Origin: a virus
DNA: 22,975 bases
Strand: one strand, 5' to 3'
Virus record (IMG/VR): IMGVR_UViG_3300020410_000067
Span: 1-22,975 of that record
The notes beneath the pieces were generated by a model that had not been told where the DNA came from, made no database searches, and saw only the letters and a program-made list of their open reading frames with translations. Below are positions 8,801 to 18,204 of the stretch, in pieces. Positions within the stretch are counted from its first letter, which is position 1, and each line of letters begins with the position of its first letter. A program made the translations under genes and the position numbers.

Positions 8801-11800
8801 GGTCGATCAGGAGATTCAGAACTTGCTGAATTATTTGATCGTTTACACGAAATGCAAAATTTTCCGTGGCAAGCAGTGCTAGCTGATAACGAAGGTACTT
8901 ACAAAAATTTAATGCAAGATGTGTATTCGTTACTTCCAGCGAATCACGATCTTTACAACCCTGAATTAATTGTTAGAGGGACTAGCGACATACCTGCTGC
9001 TGGTGAATTAAATCCGTTAGTCGATCAACAAGAAAACATGAATCGGCTTCGGAACCATGAAATTATTTCTCCACGGGAAATGCATGAAGCAGCGATAGAT
9101 AATCTTTTTCAAACTATTGATTTAGAAATTCCTAGAACAATTGATGGGTTTGATTCAATTCTTAAACCTACGACCAAAGCAGGTCTTGCAGCACGAACCT
9201 TTTTTGAAAAATCTGGTTTATACGCTGGGTTTACAAATTCACGTGCTTACAAACTGTTTAGTGAAAAAGTTTTAGAAGGCATTATTGATGTCAATAATAA
9301 AAACCAAGTAGTTACAGAACTAGAAAAGTTCTTCCGTGATTTAGAAAGAATTAACGTTTCTAAAATAATGCAAAAGCATCATGGCAGAGCAACCATGTTA
9401 GAAAGCGGTGAACCACTTTCGTTGCTTGACGTAGCGTTAATGAGTTATCGTTCTAATCTTCCAACATGGGAAGGCATAAGTTTAGATAATCGACCAACAG
9501 ATAAAGGCACGTCGCAACTTTGGGCGGACCAAACGTTGATTGATTTAGTTGATACACCGCCTGAACGGTTAGGTCCTAAACTTGACAGGTTAATTAACGG
9601 CGTACTTACTGGGTTTGTTGAATCAATAGTTCCTGACAAAAAATTTGATGGGCTCACTTGGACAGGACCAGACGTTCGTTCTAATTTGATAACTATTCTT
9701 CGAGGCGAACTTTCAGCAGTTAAAAAAATGCTTGAAGAAAGCGCCGACGCTACAGGTAAAAAATACGGCAACGTTGATTTCACAGACGTTATTGGGACCA
9801 ACGAGTTAGGCGAAACTGTTTTTGTTCGCAAACCTATTGCTCCTAGTCAAGTTAGACAAACAGTAATTATGCCACGTATAGATAGGTGGAAAGATTTAGA
9901 ACGAGCGTTAATGGGTGATTTCAAATCTATAGAAATTGCCGGGAAACAAATGCAAATAGGTCTTACTCCTGCTCGTGCTACTTTGCGTAACCTTTTAATG
10001 GAAACTCAAAGTACGTGGAAAACAATTAACTTGCTTACACCACGTTGGCAAATGGTTGTAAATATTGATTCGCAACTTCGTTTACAAGCAGCGCTTGAAA
10101 CATCATTAGGGGTAGCAAGAATTGGGCCTGCATTTAATACTTTGCAAGCTAGGTGGCTACGCAATGACGGTGTAGACATTCAAGCTATTGTTCAAAACGA
10201 ATTGTTTGAAGAACTAGGCGGGTTTGAGCGAATCACCGAAACTCAAAATTCAATGGCTGACATTCAAAGCGAACCTGATCTTCTCGAATTTGATCAAGCT
10301 GAATATTTTGACAACGTTAAACGCCCTTCGTACGCACGTTTGTTAGAAGAAGAAGCAATTCTTCAACGGCGTAACTTTATTGAAATGGTTGACCTTTATT
10401 TAGACGATGGTCAAGACATTGTAGAATTTGTAACTGGTGTAATAGAAAAAGAATACGCACGACGGCAAACTAAACGACTTGGCACAGCTACAGCACTAGG
10501 TCTTTATTTTACTGGTCCTGTTGGAGCAGCCGCAGCAGCAGGTGCTTACACTGCTCATAGCCGTACAAGCATAGCTAACGCTGCTCGACGAATGGTTGCT
10601 GAATCATACGGTATTGCCGCACGTAACGCTGCTTGGGTTTCTTTAAGAGAAGCTGAAGCTGCTGACATGTTTAATTGGTTGGCAGAAAACTATCCGGGTC
10701 GTTACCAAACAATTAGCGATGACTTATTCGGAGTAGAATCTTTAGATCAACTTATGGAAGAGCCTCAACGCTTTTTCCCTGCCGATAACTTTTTAGGTAC
10801 AGCTAACACAACTGAATCTAAAATGTATGCTGCGTTGCTAGCAGAAAAAAATGTATTAGAAGGCGACGATGTAGCCAGTTATATCAATGACCGTATTTAT
10901 GAAGAGGTTATTGACCCTTACACAGATGCAGCAAACTTAGGAACTTACACTGCTGTTATACCTGTAAGCCAAATTACAACCGCTGATTTTTATAGGAATG
11001 CATCAGCAGGCACTCGCAAAATTATTGATGCTCGCATAAACGAATTAAAACGTACTTTAAGTGCACGTGAACAAACTGATATTTTGCGTAGATCACAAGA
11101 AGGTATTCCTGATTATGCTTTAGAAGGAATCGAAAATTTAGAAGATTTCCTTGGAGACGCTGATCCTATTCTTGCAGAATTAGCGAACATAGTAAATACG
11201 CCAGAGCTAGTACAAAATTTTGAAGTAATAGGAATTGAAAATTTCTATAGTCGTCCGTTAGATGAATTCCCATTTGGTGGTTTAGATGTTCCACCAGCAA
11301 GTCAAGTTGATTTCTTATCTTCCGAAAAAGCTACTGATTTAATTGGTGAACATTTTACGCTTTTAGATTTAGCAGCAGAAGCCAATCAAGCTTTTAAAGA
11401 CCGCAGACGAGCAGCAGAGTTAATTTCTAACAACGTTGAAGCTGTATCTGATTACGATAAAACAGTTGTACAAGGTTTCCAGACAGAGTTTCCTCACACA
11501 GCACAAACGTTTGAACGTGCTGCACAAATTTTAACTGAAGGTGGATTTAGTACAACGCAAATAGGTTCAACTCGGATTGATAGTGCGTTTGGCAATATAC
11601 CTTCACAGCAAGAAATTAATCGACGCAATATTTCTGCGAACAACACCGCCCGTATTCAAATACAAGGCGCTAACCATATTCAACGTAGAAAAGAAAAATT
11701 CCAAGGATCTCACCAATACGACTTTATGAATCGTGTTGAACGAGACAGCTTTGTAGCTGCTTACAATGATTTTGCTGACCGTATTTTGTCTGCCAAAGGA

Positions 11801-14479
11801 CCAGAAGGTGTAACTGCTGATCGTGATTTTTGGCGGCAATTTATTCGTACACCAAACGCAAATCTTACTGATGCAGAAATTCTGCAATGGTTACGCACCG
11901 ACGGTAGACAAGTAATAGAAAATTGGGTACCTAGAGATCAAACACCAGAAGAGTTAACTAACTTAGTGTTTAAAGCTCGTTACGAATCAATGAGCCAAGT
12001 ACCAGCTATTTTGCCGGGATTTGAAGCTGTTGTTGAAAAATTTCAAGCAGGCACAACAATCACGTGGCAAGCTGACATTGTTCCTGCTTTAGATAAACTA
12101 CAAAAGTTAAGTGATTCTACTTGGGATCAAATTTTAAAAGCGTTTATAGACGACAACGAATTACGTCAAATAGGAGTATCTAGTGGTATCCCAGCTTTTG
12201 ACGAAATAACTGGTGTACCTCTATGGGATTCTGCGTTAACAATGTGGGATTCTTTTCGAGATGGCAAAGTATTACGTTGGATTGATGCCACTGGAAATCT
12301 TGACATTGATTTAACGGTAGACCCTGTTCTTCGACGTTTAATGATTGCTTCTTACGAAAGCGCTGCTGAATCTATAATTACGAATACCGGGCAGTTATCG
12401 TTTGACCAAAGAATGACAGCAATGACTGTCGCTAAACGTCGTGACATTGTTGAACAGATTCGTTTATTAGGTGAACGCAATATCAAGTTTGTAGAAGAAG
12501 TTGAAGACGTTGCGTTTCTCAGGTCAGCTTCGCCAGCGTCTATTAAAAACAGTCGCCCGTTACCGGGCGAAGAAGGCTTACGTGATTTTGGAAGAACTGT
12601 AACTGATTCTCAGTTCTTAGATTCAAAACAAACTGCGACTATTTGGGAACGCATAAAACAAAAAATAACTCAACCACTAGAAAACTTAGGCGAAGTTGAA
12701 AGCAGTATGTCACGAGGCGTAATGTACGATGCGCTTTATACAGCAGATGTTATTCGTCGTTTACAACCTTTTAAAGTAGGTGACGCATACCACATTTCAG
12801 ATAAACGTATGTATCAGTTACAAGAAAAAGCACGCAAATGGGCTCGGGTTGAAACAAATAATCAACTTTACGATTTAGCGTCACGTACACGAATTGAAGA
12901 AATGCTTTGGCTTGTTGCACCTTTCTTTGGCGCATGGCAAGAAGTTCTTGGACGATGGTTTAGTTTGGCGTACGAAAATCCTGTGTTCGTAGCACGAGGG
13001 TTACGACCTTTTGCGCTTCTATCTGGTGAAGACGAAAACGGTCAATCAATTGCAACTTTCCAATTACCAAACATAATCGGTGCAAAAACTGAAACAGATT
13101 GGATTCCGTTTGTCGAATCAGTGGATTGGTTTGGCGATTTAAGCATTCTTTCTGAAATGCCAATGGACTTAAAACTAGGGTCTGGTTCATTTATCGCTGC
13201 GTTACCGGGAGTGAGCCCTGCTATTACTGTTGGCGCTGGAGAAGCAATCCTTGCGGTACCGTCGTTAGATAAAACTTTAGGGTGGTTAATTCCTTACGGA
13301 ATAGCTGAAGGCGACAACACATTTACACGCATATTGTCAAGTTTGTTGCCAGCGTGGACTAAAAATATTGCTCGCAAAGGTTTACTTAACAAGCTTTATT
13401 TAGATGATGACCGTCGCAAAGCTACTGCTGCACGAGTTTTGATTGACATGATGGTTCAATACAACGAGCAAGGCATTGTGCTTCCGACAACTGGGCAAGC
13501 GTTAAAAGATTTTAATGCTGAAGCAAAACGTCGTACTGAAATGATTTATGGCATACGGTCATTGCGTAACTTGGCAGTACCAACGTCAGCGTTGCAACAG
13601 TCGCCTTATTATCCAGTTATTAAAGAGTACTGGAAAGTTCTTGAAGAACATGGGCCAGAAATAGCTGATGCGTACATACTAGAAAATCATTTTGATATGT
13701 GGCCGGCTACTGCCCGTACTCAACTTACGATAGAAGCAATTGCAGGCACACGCCAAGGTCACGAAAATTATGAACTGCATAAACAAGACGCAACAGAGTA
13801 CCAAGAAATAGCTTCGTGGATTATTGGGCAGGTTGGGCCAGAAGAAGTTAAATGGGAATACAACCGGAATATTCGTCGCCTTGAAACTCTTGAAGGACGT
13901 GTAAGACCTTTAACTTTAGGCGAACAATTTGAAGATGCGACTGCTACACAAGGTTGGCGAGAGTGGAAAGATTTCCGTATAAAACTTTATGCTGATTTAG
14001 CGCAACGTAAAAAAGCTGGTTTGTCTGGAGCTATTTCTTCTCATTACGATTTAGTACAAAAACGGCGATCTTTTATTCATAATCTTGGTCAACAATTCCC
14101 AGCGTGGCATGAAGAGTTTTACAGCACTAATGATCCTTTAAAGGTGCAAAGAACTTTAGCTGGGTTCCGTCATGTTGTTAAAGATCCTGCATATGCAAAA
14201 CGACTTGATGTTGTGCAAATAGGACAATTTTTAGATTTGCATGATGGTATTGCTAGAGATTTAGAAATGCGTGCTAAAAGTTTTAATAGTTCTAGATGGG
14301 AACGCCTTAGTTATAAAGGCAATGAAGATTTGCGAGTTAGATGGGAACTAGGTATCGCAAAATTATTGTTGCAACCAGACTTTGGAAATGTCTATGACAG
14401 GTTCTTTAGTAATATAGAAACAGTTTCTGTTGGAAATAGCCCGTTGCGTGAACCAGCAACACTTGGGAGCGCAAGATAA
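5879..14479 (+). CDS. Giant virion protein, probable DNA-ejection/internal protein
   Basis: A single 2866-residue reading frame, 37% of the window. The GTG start is the first possible one, because an in-frame TGA lies at 5870-5872; no Shine-Dalgarno is seen, so coupling through the GTGA overlap is likely. The N-terminus (about 1-215) and the C-terminal third, with VAPFFGAWQEVLGRWF near residue 2345, resemble very large structural proteins that I remember from aquatic phages. It is mostly helical and charged. A Gly/Ala-rich hydrophobic segment lies near residues 1535-1560 and another near 2435-2475; either could touch a membrane. It contains no cysteine. I find no Walker motif, no lysozyme or protease signature, and no Rx3Kx6-7YG polymerase motif. 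Position and size suggest ejection with the DNA. A tape-measure role is the main alternative. Confidence 0.85.
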   Translation: MSFTGRLYNIFRAPVDFGAQAADLFVDTIRLADDEEFSVFEAFNESWKDNILGKMSASNQGVAGRSVIGSFFGPDTGIGAAVGAIPESIREEPAAVWNLTMDGFNYAIKNFVDRPIGTMVTMASLNPFEARDPVTGMRTGRGFNTKIFDYGTWQNAWELTNDRSAGQAIMLFSGHVDILNPTSVEEFKQTPKYQFVSGIFDAGINVVGDPAYAGIKISRTAFNINRAKKARLDPDNVGKDLFPEKQLEYIDIDGSGNPVPVYRVQPGLLPNESMGPFYEQVRPPVRNQPIIVRTPTREPIRIGGQKLHEKIQQFEGKYPYLETLLGGSVLDMLTIGGGKVVGSTRSVDSLLFEKFDYQPAWMDNIPEPRDIFDAATVPITKELQQIVINETNNLALYGIRPSATYLQTGDLGAAPQFGPDLNNGGLVPAIEIASRSNVLGETSPIFDTDASITEFLEREGAADPSDPFPVSLAEGDVTPVTDEVRVNYQAYKAAYDTYDLDVLALLNRDEIVNEVTAGLRGYGVNLDFNFKDDVYRQAKRDFEAAIYRNELPYDTNVDFNVEAAIARINGELVEAADAYKRQFDNEIYRPDNVDTDPEEFRRAEAELELAEDGLYAIAEQRLQLELYAAHIDTVFGPLEKVKNSLQTMKKVPSTGLDQFYGTGLWNINRNNAAQEIIALRIFQKMPQWGPAFKHMTPEERWQLSKVYATLANAAPVDSSAWLPFHNFIRYVNGNVAVKEAMHAQLKEMSHLWSLLRRVPGPIKDQYNRFPDEFDYDWRTSLGEMDETPGPMAEFPAILERPTSLHWHFSELGRVRKEIASFDAHRKNMGQAMGEMAADDAFQQGRAASLEPTAIPDEINRLDKIHVDHIIDVLLQKEKAHAIFIQHYLFSPQALEDMSIQAAQLELREALDATGVLDEAMYADVAPEDLAGASEALLDYEQRRRSWDDPTKEGIEKFRTMPIKPLNLDAAEIILGRSGDSELAELFDRLHEMQNFPWQAVLADNEGTYKNLMQDVYSLLPANHDLYNPELIVRGTSDIPAAGELNPLVDQQENMNRLRNHEIISPREMHEAAIDNLFQTIDLEIPRTIDGFDSILKPTTKAGLAARTFFEKSGLYAGFTNSRAYKLFSEKVLEGIIDVNNKNQVVTELEKFFRDLERINVSKIMQKHHGRATMLESGEPLSLLDVALMSYRSNLPTWEGISLDNRPTDKGTSQLWADQTLIDLVDTPPERLGPKLDRLINGVLTGFVESIVPDKKFDGLTWTGPDVRSNLITILRGELSAVKKMLEESADATGKKYGNVDFTDVIGTNELGETVFVRKPIAPSQVRQTVIMPRIDRWKDLERALMGDFKSIEIAGKQMQIGLTPARATLRNLLMETQSTWKTINLLTPRWQMVVNIDSQLRLQAALETSLGVARIGPAFNTLQARWLRNDGVDIQAIVQNELFEELGGFERITETQNSMADIQSEPDLLEFDQAEYFDNVKRPSYARLLEEEAILQRRNFIEMVDLYLDDGQDIVEFVTGVIEKEYARRQTKRLGTATALGLYFTGPVGAAAAAGAYTAHSRTSIANAARRMVAESYGIAARNAAWVSLREAEAADMFNWLAENYPGRYQTISDDLFGVESLDQLMEEPQRFFPADNFLGTANTTESKMYAALLAEKNVLEGDDVASYINDRIYEEVIDPYTDAANLGTYTAVIPVSQITTADFYRNASAGTRKIIDARINELKRTLSAREQTDILRRSQEGIPDYALEGIENLEDFLGDADPILAELANIVNTPELVQNFEVIGIENFYSRPLDEFPFGGLDVPPASQVDFLSSEKATDLIGEHFTLLDLAAEANQAFKDRRRAAELISNNVEAVSDYDKTVVQGFQTEFPHTAQTFERAAQILTEGGFSTTQIGSTRIDSAFGNIPSQQEINRRNISANNTARIQIQGANHIQRRKEKFQGSHQYDFMNRVERDSFVAAYNDFADRILSAKGPEGVTADRDFWRQFIRTPNANLTDAEILQWLRTDGRQVIENWVPRDQTPEELTNLVFKARYESMSQVPAILPGFEAVVEKFQAGTTITWQADIVPALDKLQKLSDSTWDQILKAFIDDNELRQIGVSSGIPAFDEITGVPLWDSALTMWDSFRDGKVLRWIDATGNLDIDLTVDPVLRRLMIASYESAAESIITNTGQLSFDQRMTAMTVAKRRDIVEQIRLLGERNIKFVEEVEDVAFLRSASPASIKNSRPLPGEEGLRDFGRTVTDSQFLDSKQTATIWERIKQKITQPLENLGEVESSMSRGVMYDALYTADVIRRLQPFKVGDAYHISDKRMYQLQEKARKWARVETNNQLYDLASRTRIEEMLWLVAPFFGAWQEVLGRWFSLAYENPVFVARGLRPFALLSGEDENGQSIATFQLPNIIGAKTETDWIPFVESVDWFGDLSILSEMPMDLKLGSGSFIAALPGVSPAITVGAGEAILAVPSLDKTLGWLIPYGIAEGDNTFTRILSSLLPAWTKNIARKGLLNKLYLDDDRRKATAARVLIDMMVQYNEQGIVLPTTGQALKDFNAEAKRRTEMIYGIRSLRNLAVPTSALQQSPYYPVIKEYWKVLEEHGPEIADAYILENHFDMWPATARTQLTIEAIAGTRQGHENYELHKQDATEYQEIASWIIGQVGPEEVKWEYNRNIRRLETLEGRVRPLTLGEQFEDATATQGWREWKDFRIKLYADLAQRKKAGLSGAISSHYDLVQKRRSFIHNLGQQFPAWHEEFYSTNDPLKVQRTLAGFRHVVKDPAYAKRLDVVQIGQFLDLHDGIARDLEMRAKSFNSSRWERLSYKGNEDLRVRWELGIAKLLLQPDFGNVYDRFFSNIETVSVGNSPLREPATLGSAR

Positions 14480-15825
14480 TGAGTGTTTTAAGCATAGTTT
14501 GGGATGTACTTTCTAACGCAGATGACGTAGCACGAACGATTCTTTTACCTTCGACTAAAGCTTTTATTGATAAAGGAAAAGAGTTAGAAGAAAAAGGTGC
14601 TAACGAAGAAGAAATAAAAACAGCTACAGAAAAATCTGTTAATCAACTTGTTGCAGCTAACGAAGCTGCGCTAATGACACCTGACGAAATTATTTTAACT
14701 CCTGAAGAAATTGCTGCTGGTAAACGGCGTGAAGAAAAACTTGCTGAATTAGTACTTAACGAAGGTTTTGCAGTAGGCGAACAAGACCCTGATCTTTATG
14801 GAACAGCTAGTGTAATAACTGATCCGGGGATGTTAGCCGCAGGTCGATTAGCTTACGAAGACACTGCTGTTGAACAACAAGATTGGGCTGCTGTTACTAC
14901 AGGGAATATGCCACGGCTTCGTGGTGCTGCTCCTCCTAGAGATACTTTAGGGTTTCAAGATGTCCCTTACGTAGATTACATCGAAGGAAGTTTGCCTCAA
15001 CAAAACCCGTTAGTTGTTGGGCGAGGCCTTGGTTGGGAAATAGATGAGTCACGTATTGCTGATGGGCAAAGTTTTATAAGAAGCGTAGAACGCAACGTTC
15101 CGTTTACTGTTCGTGATGCAATGACTTTGTATGATGCCCAAGATCCAAATACTCAAAAGTTAATTGCTCAATCTTTAGCTATTGGCACAGGCGATAAATC
15201 GTTTATGGCAAATGCTTTAGGTGACAATATGTTCCGTGATCCATCAATTATTTACGACCGTGAATCAGTAATGCTCGGATTGTTAGAAATGGCTAACGAA
15301 ATTTCTTATAGAGCAGGTTTATCTGGGGGTGGTATGGATGCGTACGAAATGATAAAAACAGAAATTCCTAAACTTCGTGCTGAAGATTTTGCACCAGAAG
15401 GACCTCGTAATTACGTTCTTTTAAATCCTGTTCAAGCTGGGCTTATGGGTCAAGCAGTTACTCGCACTGGTTTAACGTTAGATTTGTTAAGTGATGAGCT
15501 TTTTGATTTAGCTGCTAACACTGGTGTTGTTAAATTAATATCGCAAACGCATAGTCGTGCATTAGCTAGCGATATATACAGGCGTGTTGTTGGGCGAGAA
15601 CCAGATGAAGTTGCTCTTACTTTGTTTGATGAATGGAGCTTAGAAGCTCAACAAAACAACATGGGTGTTTCTAGACAACCAACTGATACAGAAATGAAAT
15701 CGTATTTTGGTGAACAAATTATAAAAGAAACTGAAGAAGGCGGAGAGTTCCAAGAAGAGAAACTGTTAATAGATAGCGAAAGCGCAATGGACGCCATCTT
15801 TAAAGCGTTTGGGAGTAGACGATAA
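14479..15825 (+). CDS. Putative internal virion protein
   Basis: A 448-residue protein, mostly helical and acidic, with a coiled-coil-like stretch near residues 30-60 and another near 77-90. A motif around residues 366-385 (YRRVVGREPDEVALTLFDEW) resembles an ending that I remember in large structural proteins of aquatic phages. The start overlaps the stop of the giant gene as TAATG, and GGGAG sits nine bases before the ATG. No cysteine is present. Co-translation with the giant gene suggests that the two act together inside the particle. No enzymatic motif is visible, so function is inferred from context. Confidence 0.75.
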   Translation: MSVLSIVWDVLSNADDVARTILLPSTKAFIDKGKELEEKGANEEEIKTATEKSVNQLVAANEAALMTPDEIILTPEEIAAGKRREEKLAELVLNEGFAVGEQDPDLYGTASVITDPGMLAAGRLAYEDTAVEQQDWAAVTTGNMPRLRGAAPPRDTLGFQDVPYVDYIEGSLPQQNPLVVGRGLGWEIDESRIADGQSFIRSVERNVPFTVRDAMTLYDAQDPNTQKLIAQSLAIGTGDKSFMANALGDNMFRDPSIIYDRESVMLGLLEMANEISYRAGLSGGGMDAYEMIKTEIPKLRAEDFAPEGPRNYVLLNPVQAGLMGQAVTRTGLTLDLLSDELFDLAANTGVVKLISQTHSRALASDIYRRVVGREPDEVALTLFDEWSLEAQQNNMGVSRQPTDTEMKSYFGEQIIKETEEGGEFQEEKLLIDSESAMDAIFKAFGSRR

Positions 15826-16796
15826 TGGTTATTGAACCTATTCCAGAAGAAAAAGATCAAGCAACACTTGATTATGAAGCGTTGTTACGTGGTTTTAATT
15901 GGTTGTTAAGCCGTCAAGATATGGAAATTGATGGGCGCCATGTTTTTGAAATCATTCAACAGGATGGAAAAGCGCAAGGGTTTGTTTCCCAAGATCAATA
16001 CGACAGGTGGGTTGAATCCTTAATACAACAAACTCCTTACTACAAAAATTTTGGTAAAGGTAAATTTGGTAAAGACGCTCAATGGAATGATGGGGAAACA
16101 GGAAGTGGTTGGTCAGGTCGTAGACGTGCGCTTGTTAAAACACAAGAACAATTAATTCGTGACGAGTTATTAAATCTTGGGTTGGAATGGTCTGACGGCG
16201 AAATACTTGCAGCGGCAAAATATGCTTGGGAACAAGACATGGGCGAAGCAGAAATTCGCCGGTATCTTGCAACTGATATTAAAACTCCAATATCTTTTGG
16301 AGAGGATGTTGAAGGTGGCACTACACAAGCTGATCTTCGTACAACGATTCTTGGTATTTACGATAATTATCTTATTGATCCTGATGACAACGTAATTAAC
16401 GAATGGGCTCGGCGTGCTTATATTGGCAACGAACAAGAGCAATTAGATTTGTTGCGTTCGTTATTAGGCGAACAAGCAGAAGATTTGTACCCTGCTGTAG
16501 CGGAACGTATACGTGCAGGACGTAGCCCGTTAGACATTTTGGGTTCTTATGGCAGCGTTTTTTACAGCATTATGGGTTACCAACCTCAATGGAAAAATGA
16601 ACACCGTAAATTAGCGCTTGATATTTTAAGCGGTGATCAAAAAGACGATGGCGCTTATACCCCGTTAACTGCTAATAGTTTTGCGTACCGGGTAAGAACG
16701 TCAGAAGAAGCAGATTACAACCCTAATATTTTTAATGAAACAATGTCTTTTGTAAATCAAATAGGTTCTTTAATGGGCCAAACCACAAGGATTTAA
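15825..16796 (+). CDS. Putative internal virion protein
   Basis: A 323-residue protein with two helical stretches that read like domains: about 105-150, with QLIRDELLNLGLEWSDGEI then a WEQDMGEAEIRRYL-type helix, and about 201-250, ending in FYSIMG. The alternation of short helices around Trp and Gly is typical of the ejection-like proteins next to capsid genes in aquatic phages, as I remember them. It starts on a TAATG overlap with GGGAG nine bases upstream, the same arrangement as its predecessor. No cysteine is present. I cannot name a family. Confidence 0.75.
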   Translation: MVIEPIPEEKDQATLDYEALLRGFNWLLSRQDMEIDGRHVFEIIQQDGKAQGFVSQDQYDRWVESLIQQTPYYKNFGKGKFGKDAQWNDGETGSGWSGRRRALVKTQEQLIRDELLNLGLEWSDGEILAAAKYAWEQDMGEAEIRRYLATDIKTPISFGEDVEGGTTQADLRTTILGIYDNYLIDPDDNVINEWARRAYIGNEQEQLDLLRSLLGEQAEDLYPAVAERIRAGRSPLDILGSYGSVFYSIMGYQPQWKNEHRKLALDILSGDQKDDGAYTPLTANSFAYRVRTSEEADYNPNIFNETMSFVNQIGSLMGQTTRI

Positions 16797-16797
16797 A

Positions 16798-18084
16798 ATG
16801 GTTGAAGTAGATCTCAACGCCTTGCACGCAAAAGGTCAGCAGATGTTACGCCAGTACCAAGCTAACCAGTTCACTACAGGTGCTTTAGAGTCAATGGCTT
16901 TTGATAACACTACTGCCCCTACTCCAAATACAGGGATGAATCAATATAATTTAGATGAAGCTATTCGTAGAATGAGCCAAGAAGCTCTTAAAGATTACGA
17001 CATGCGTAGCGGTTTCCCAGTTGCTCCAGTTGTTCCAACTGTTCCTGTTCCTAGTGGTCCTAGCAACCCCGAGAACGATTTTTTTATTGACATACCGGAC
17101 GGAGATCTAGTTCCACCTAACCCACAGTCGCCACGAAACCCTAACGACTCACAACGTGATGAATATTTAGAATACATGAAAGAAAAAGGAATGCGTAGCG
17201 CTGAAGGAGCGATGCGTGGATTCTTTGGTCAATTCTTTGGAGCAGAAGCTGGTAGTGCATTAGCTCAATGGGCAATAAGCCAAATAGCTTTAGGGTACGA
17301 CGCTGACACAATCATTATGCAAATGCGATTTGGTAGTTCTACTGTTGCAACAACAGATGCAATGTACGTGCCAAAAGAAATTAGAGATCTTTACGACAAA
17401 CGTTTTCCTGCAATGGCATTGCGTGATGAAAATGATGCACCGTTAAGTGAAGCTCAATACGTGCAACAAGAAAGCGGCCTTCGAGCAATTATAGATAAAA
17501 CTGGTTTAGGAGCCTACGTCACTGCACAAGAAGCTTTAGGCAAAGACCCGATAACTACGTTAATAGCTAACAATGTATCGGTAGCAGAATTCGCAGGGCG
17601 TGCAGAAGAAGCTGAAGATATGTACTACAACTCAAACCCTGAAACTGTAGCTATGTTAAAACGAGATTATAAGTGGGATAAAGCAGATTTTATGGCAGCA
17701 ATGGTTGACCCTACGTTTATGGCAACCTCGTCTTTAGCTGAAGCTAAACGTGCGTATAACGCATCAAAACTTACTGGCATGTCACAAAGAGTTTTAGGAA
17801 CTACCTCGTTTAATAAAGATTTAAGTAGAAGTCTTTTAAATCAAAACGTTCAAGAACGTGAAGTAGCTGCACAATTAGGGCAATTTGCAGGTTTAGCAGG
17901 TAGCACAATTAGCTCTGACGCTATGACAGGTACTGAACTTGGTGAAGGTATATGGGGATCAGGTGAAGCTAGAGCAGATTTACGTCGTGAAAATGAAAAA
18001 CGACGCAGCCAATTTAGTGGGACTACTGGCAGCATGATTAATGCTGCTGGCAATACTTCACTTGGTTCTGTTTACACTACCTAA
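16798..18084 (+). CDS. Putative internal virion protein of a common aquatic-phage family
   Basis: A 428-residue protein. Residues 72-90 are a Pro/Val linker, followed by an acidic stretch. A helix-rich region begins with FFGQFFG at about 142. A conserved-looking block runs from about 198 (YDKRFPAMAL) through about 257 (NVSVAEFAGRAEEAEDMYY) to about 320, and the C-terminus carries a charged helix (ARADLRRENEKRRSQFSG) and a Gly/Ser-rich tail. I remember this arrangement from proteins encoded near capsid genes in marine phages, without a known function. AAGGA lies six bases upstream of the ATG. No cysteine is present. It is the last gene before the capsid promoter. Confidence 0.75.
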   Translation: MVEVDLNALHAKGQQMLRQYQANQFTTGALESMAFDNTTAPTPNTGMNQYNLDEAIRRMSQEALKDYDMRSGFPVAPVVPTVPVPSGPSNPENDFFIDIPDGDLVPPNPQSPRNPNDSQRDEYLEYMKEKGMRSAEGAMRGFFGQFFGAEAGSALAQWAISQIALGYDADTIIMQMRFGSSTVATTDAMYVPKEIRDLYDKRFPAMALRDENDAPLSEAQYVQQESGLRAIIDKTGLGAYVTAQEALGKDPITTLIANNVSVAEFAGRAEEAEDMYYNSNPETVAMLKRDYKWDKADFMAAMVDPTFMATSSLAEAKRAYNASKLTGMSQRVLGTTSFNKDLSRSLLNQNVQEREVAAQLGQFAGLAGSTISSDAMTGTELGEGIWGSGEARADLRRENEKRRSQFSGTTGSMINAAGNTSLGSVYTT

Positions 18085-18086
18085 AT

Positions 18087-18115
18087 TTGCATTCACCTTT
18101 CGTATACTTTATAAT
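18087..18115 (+). promoter_or_regulatory. Sigma70-type promoter for scaffold and capsid genes
   Basis: TTGCAT at 18087-18092 and a perfect TATAAT at 18110-18115 are separated by 17 bases, the optimum spacing. They lie in the 120-base gap before the scaffold gene, the largest gap between genes in the window. The -35 box matches consensus at only its first three bases. Transcription would start near 18121-18123, about 80 bases before the scaffold ATG. This would let the shell proteins be made in larger amounts than the upstream block. Confidence 0.6.
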
Positions 18116-18119
18116 TTGT

Positions 18120-18148
18120 TTGTTGGCCCCAAACGGGTGAGCTAACAA
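18120..18148 (+). other. Stem-loop at the predicted 5' end of the capsid-operon mRNA
   Basis: TTGTTGGC at 18120-18127 pairs with GCTAACAA at 18141-18148 (eight pairs, one G-T). Inside it CCC at 18128-18130 pairs with GGG at 18135-18137 around the loop AAAC, with TGA bulged, giving 11 pairs in all. It begins at or just before the expected transcription start. No T-run follows, so a terminator for the upstream block is less likely than a 5' hairpin that protects the message. Confidence 0.5.
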
Positions 18149-18204
18149 CCCTTCCATCTGAGGTTCCACCGCTGAAGATGTGCTACAGGATAGGTGAGTG
18201 ACAT

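Noticed and set aside
5879-14479. N4-type virion RNA polymerase
   Set aside because: Size and the lack of cysteine fit, but I found no Rx3Kx6-7YG motif; the two closest spots, before IYG and PYG in the C-terminal third, have Lys at the right distance but lack the Arg. A distant relative cannot be excluded.
16170-16442. Overlapping minus-strand frames inside the 323-residue protein gene
   Set aside because: They are shadows of the coding frame with unlikely composition and no start signals.
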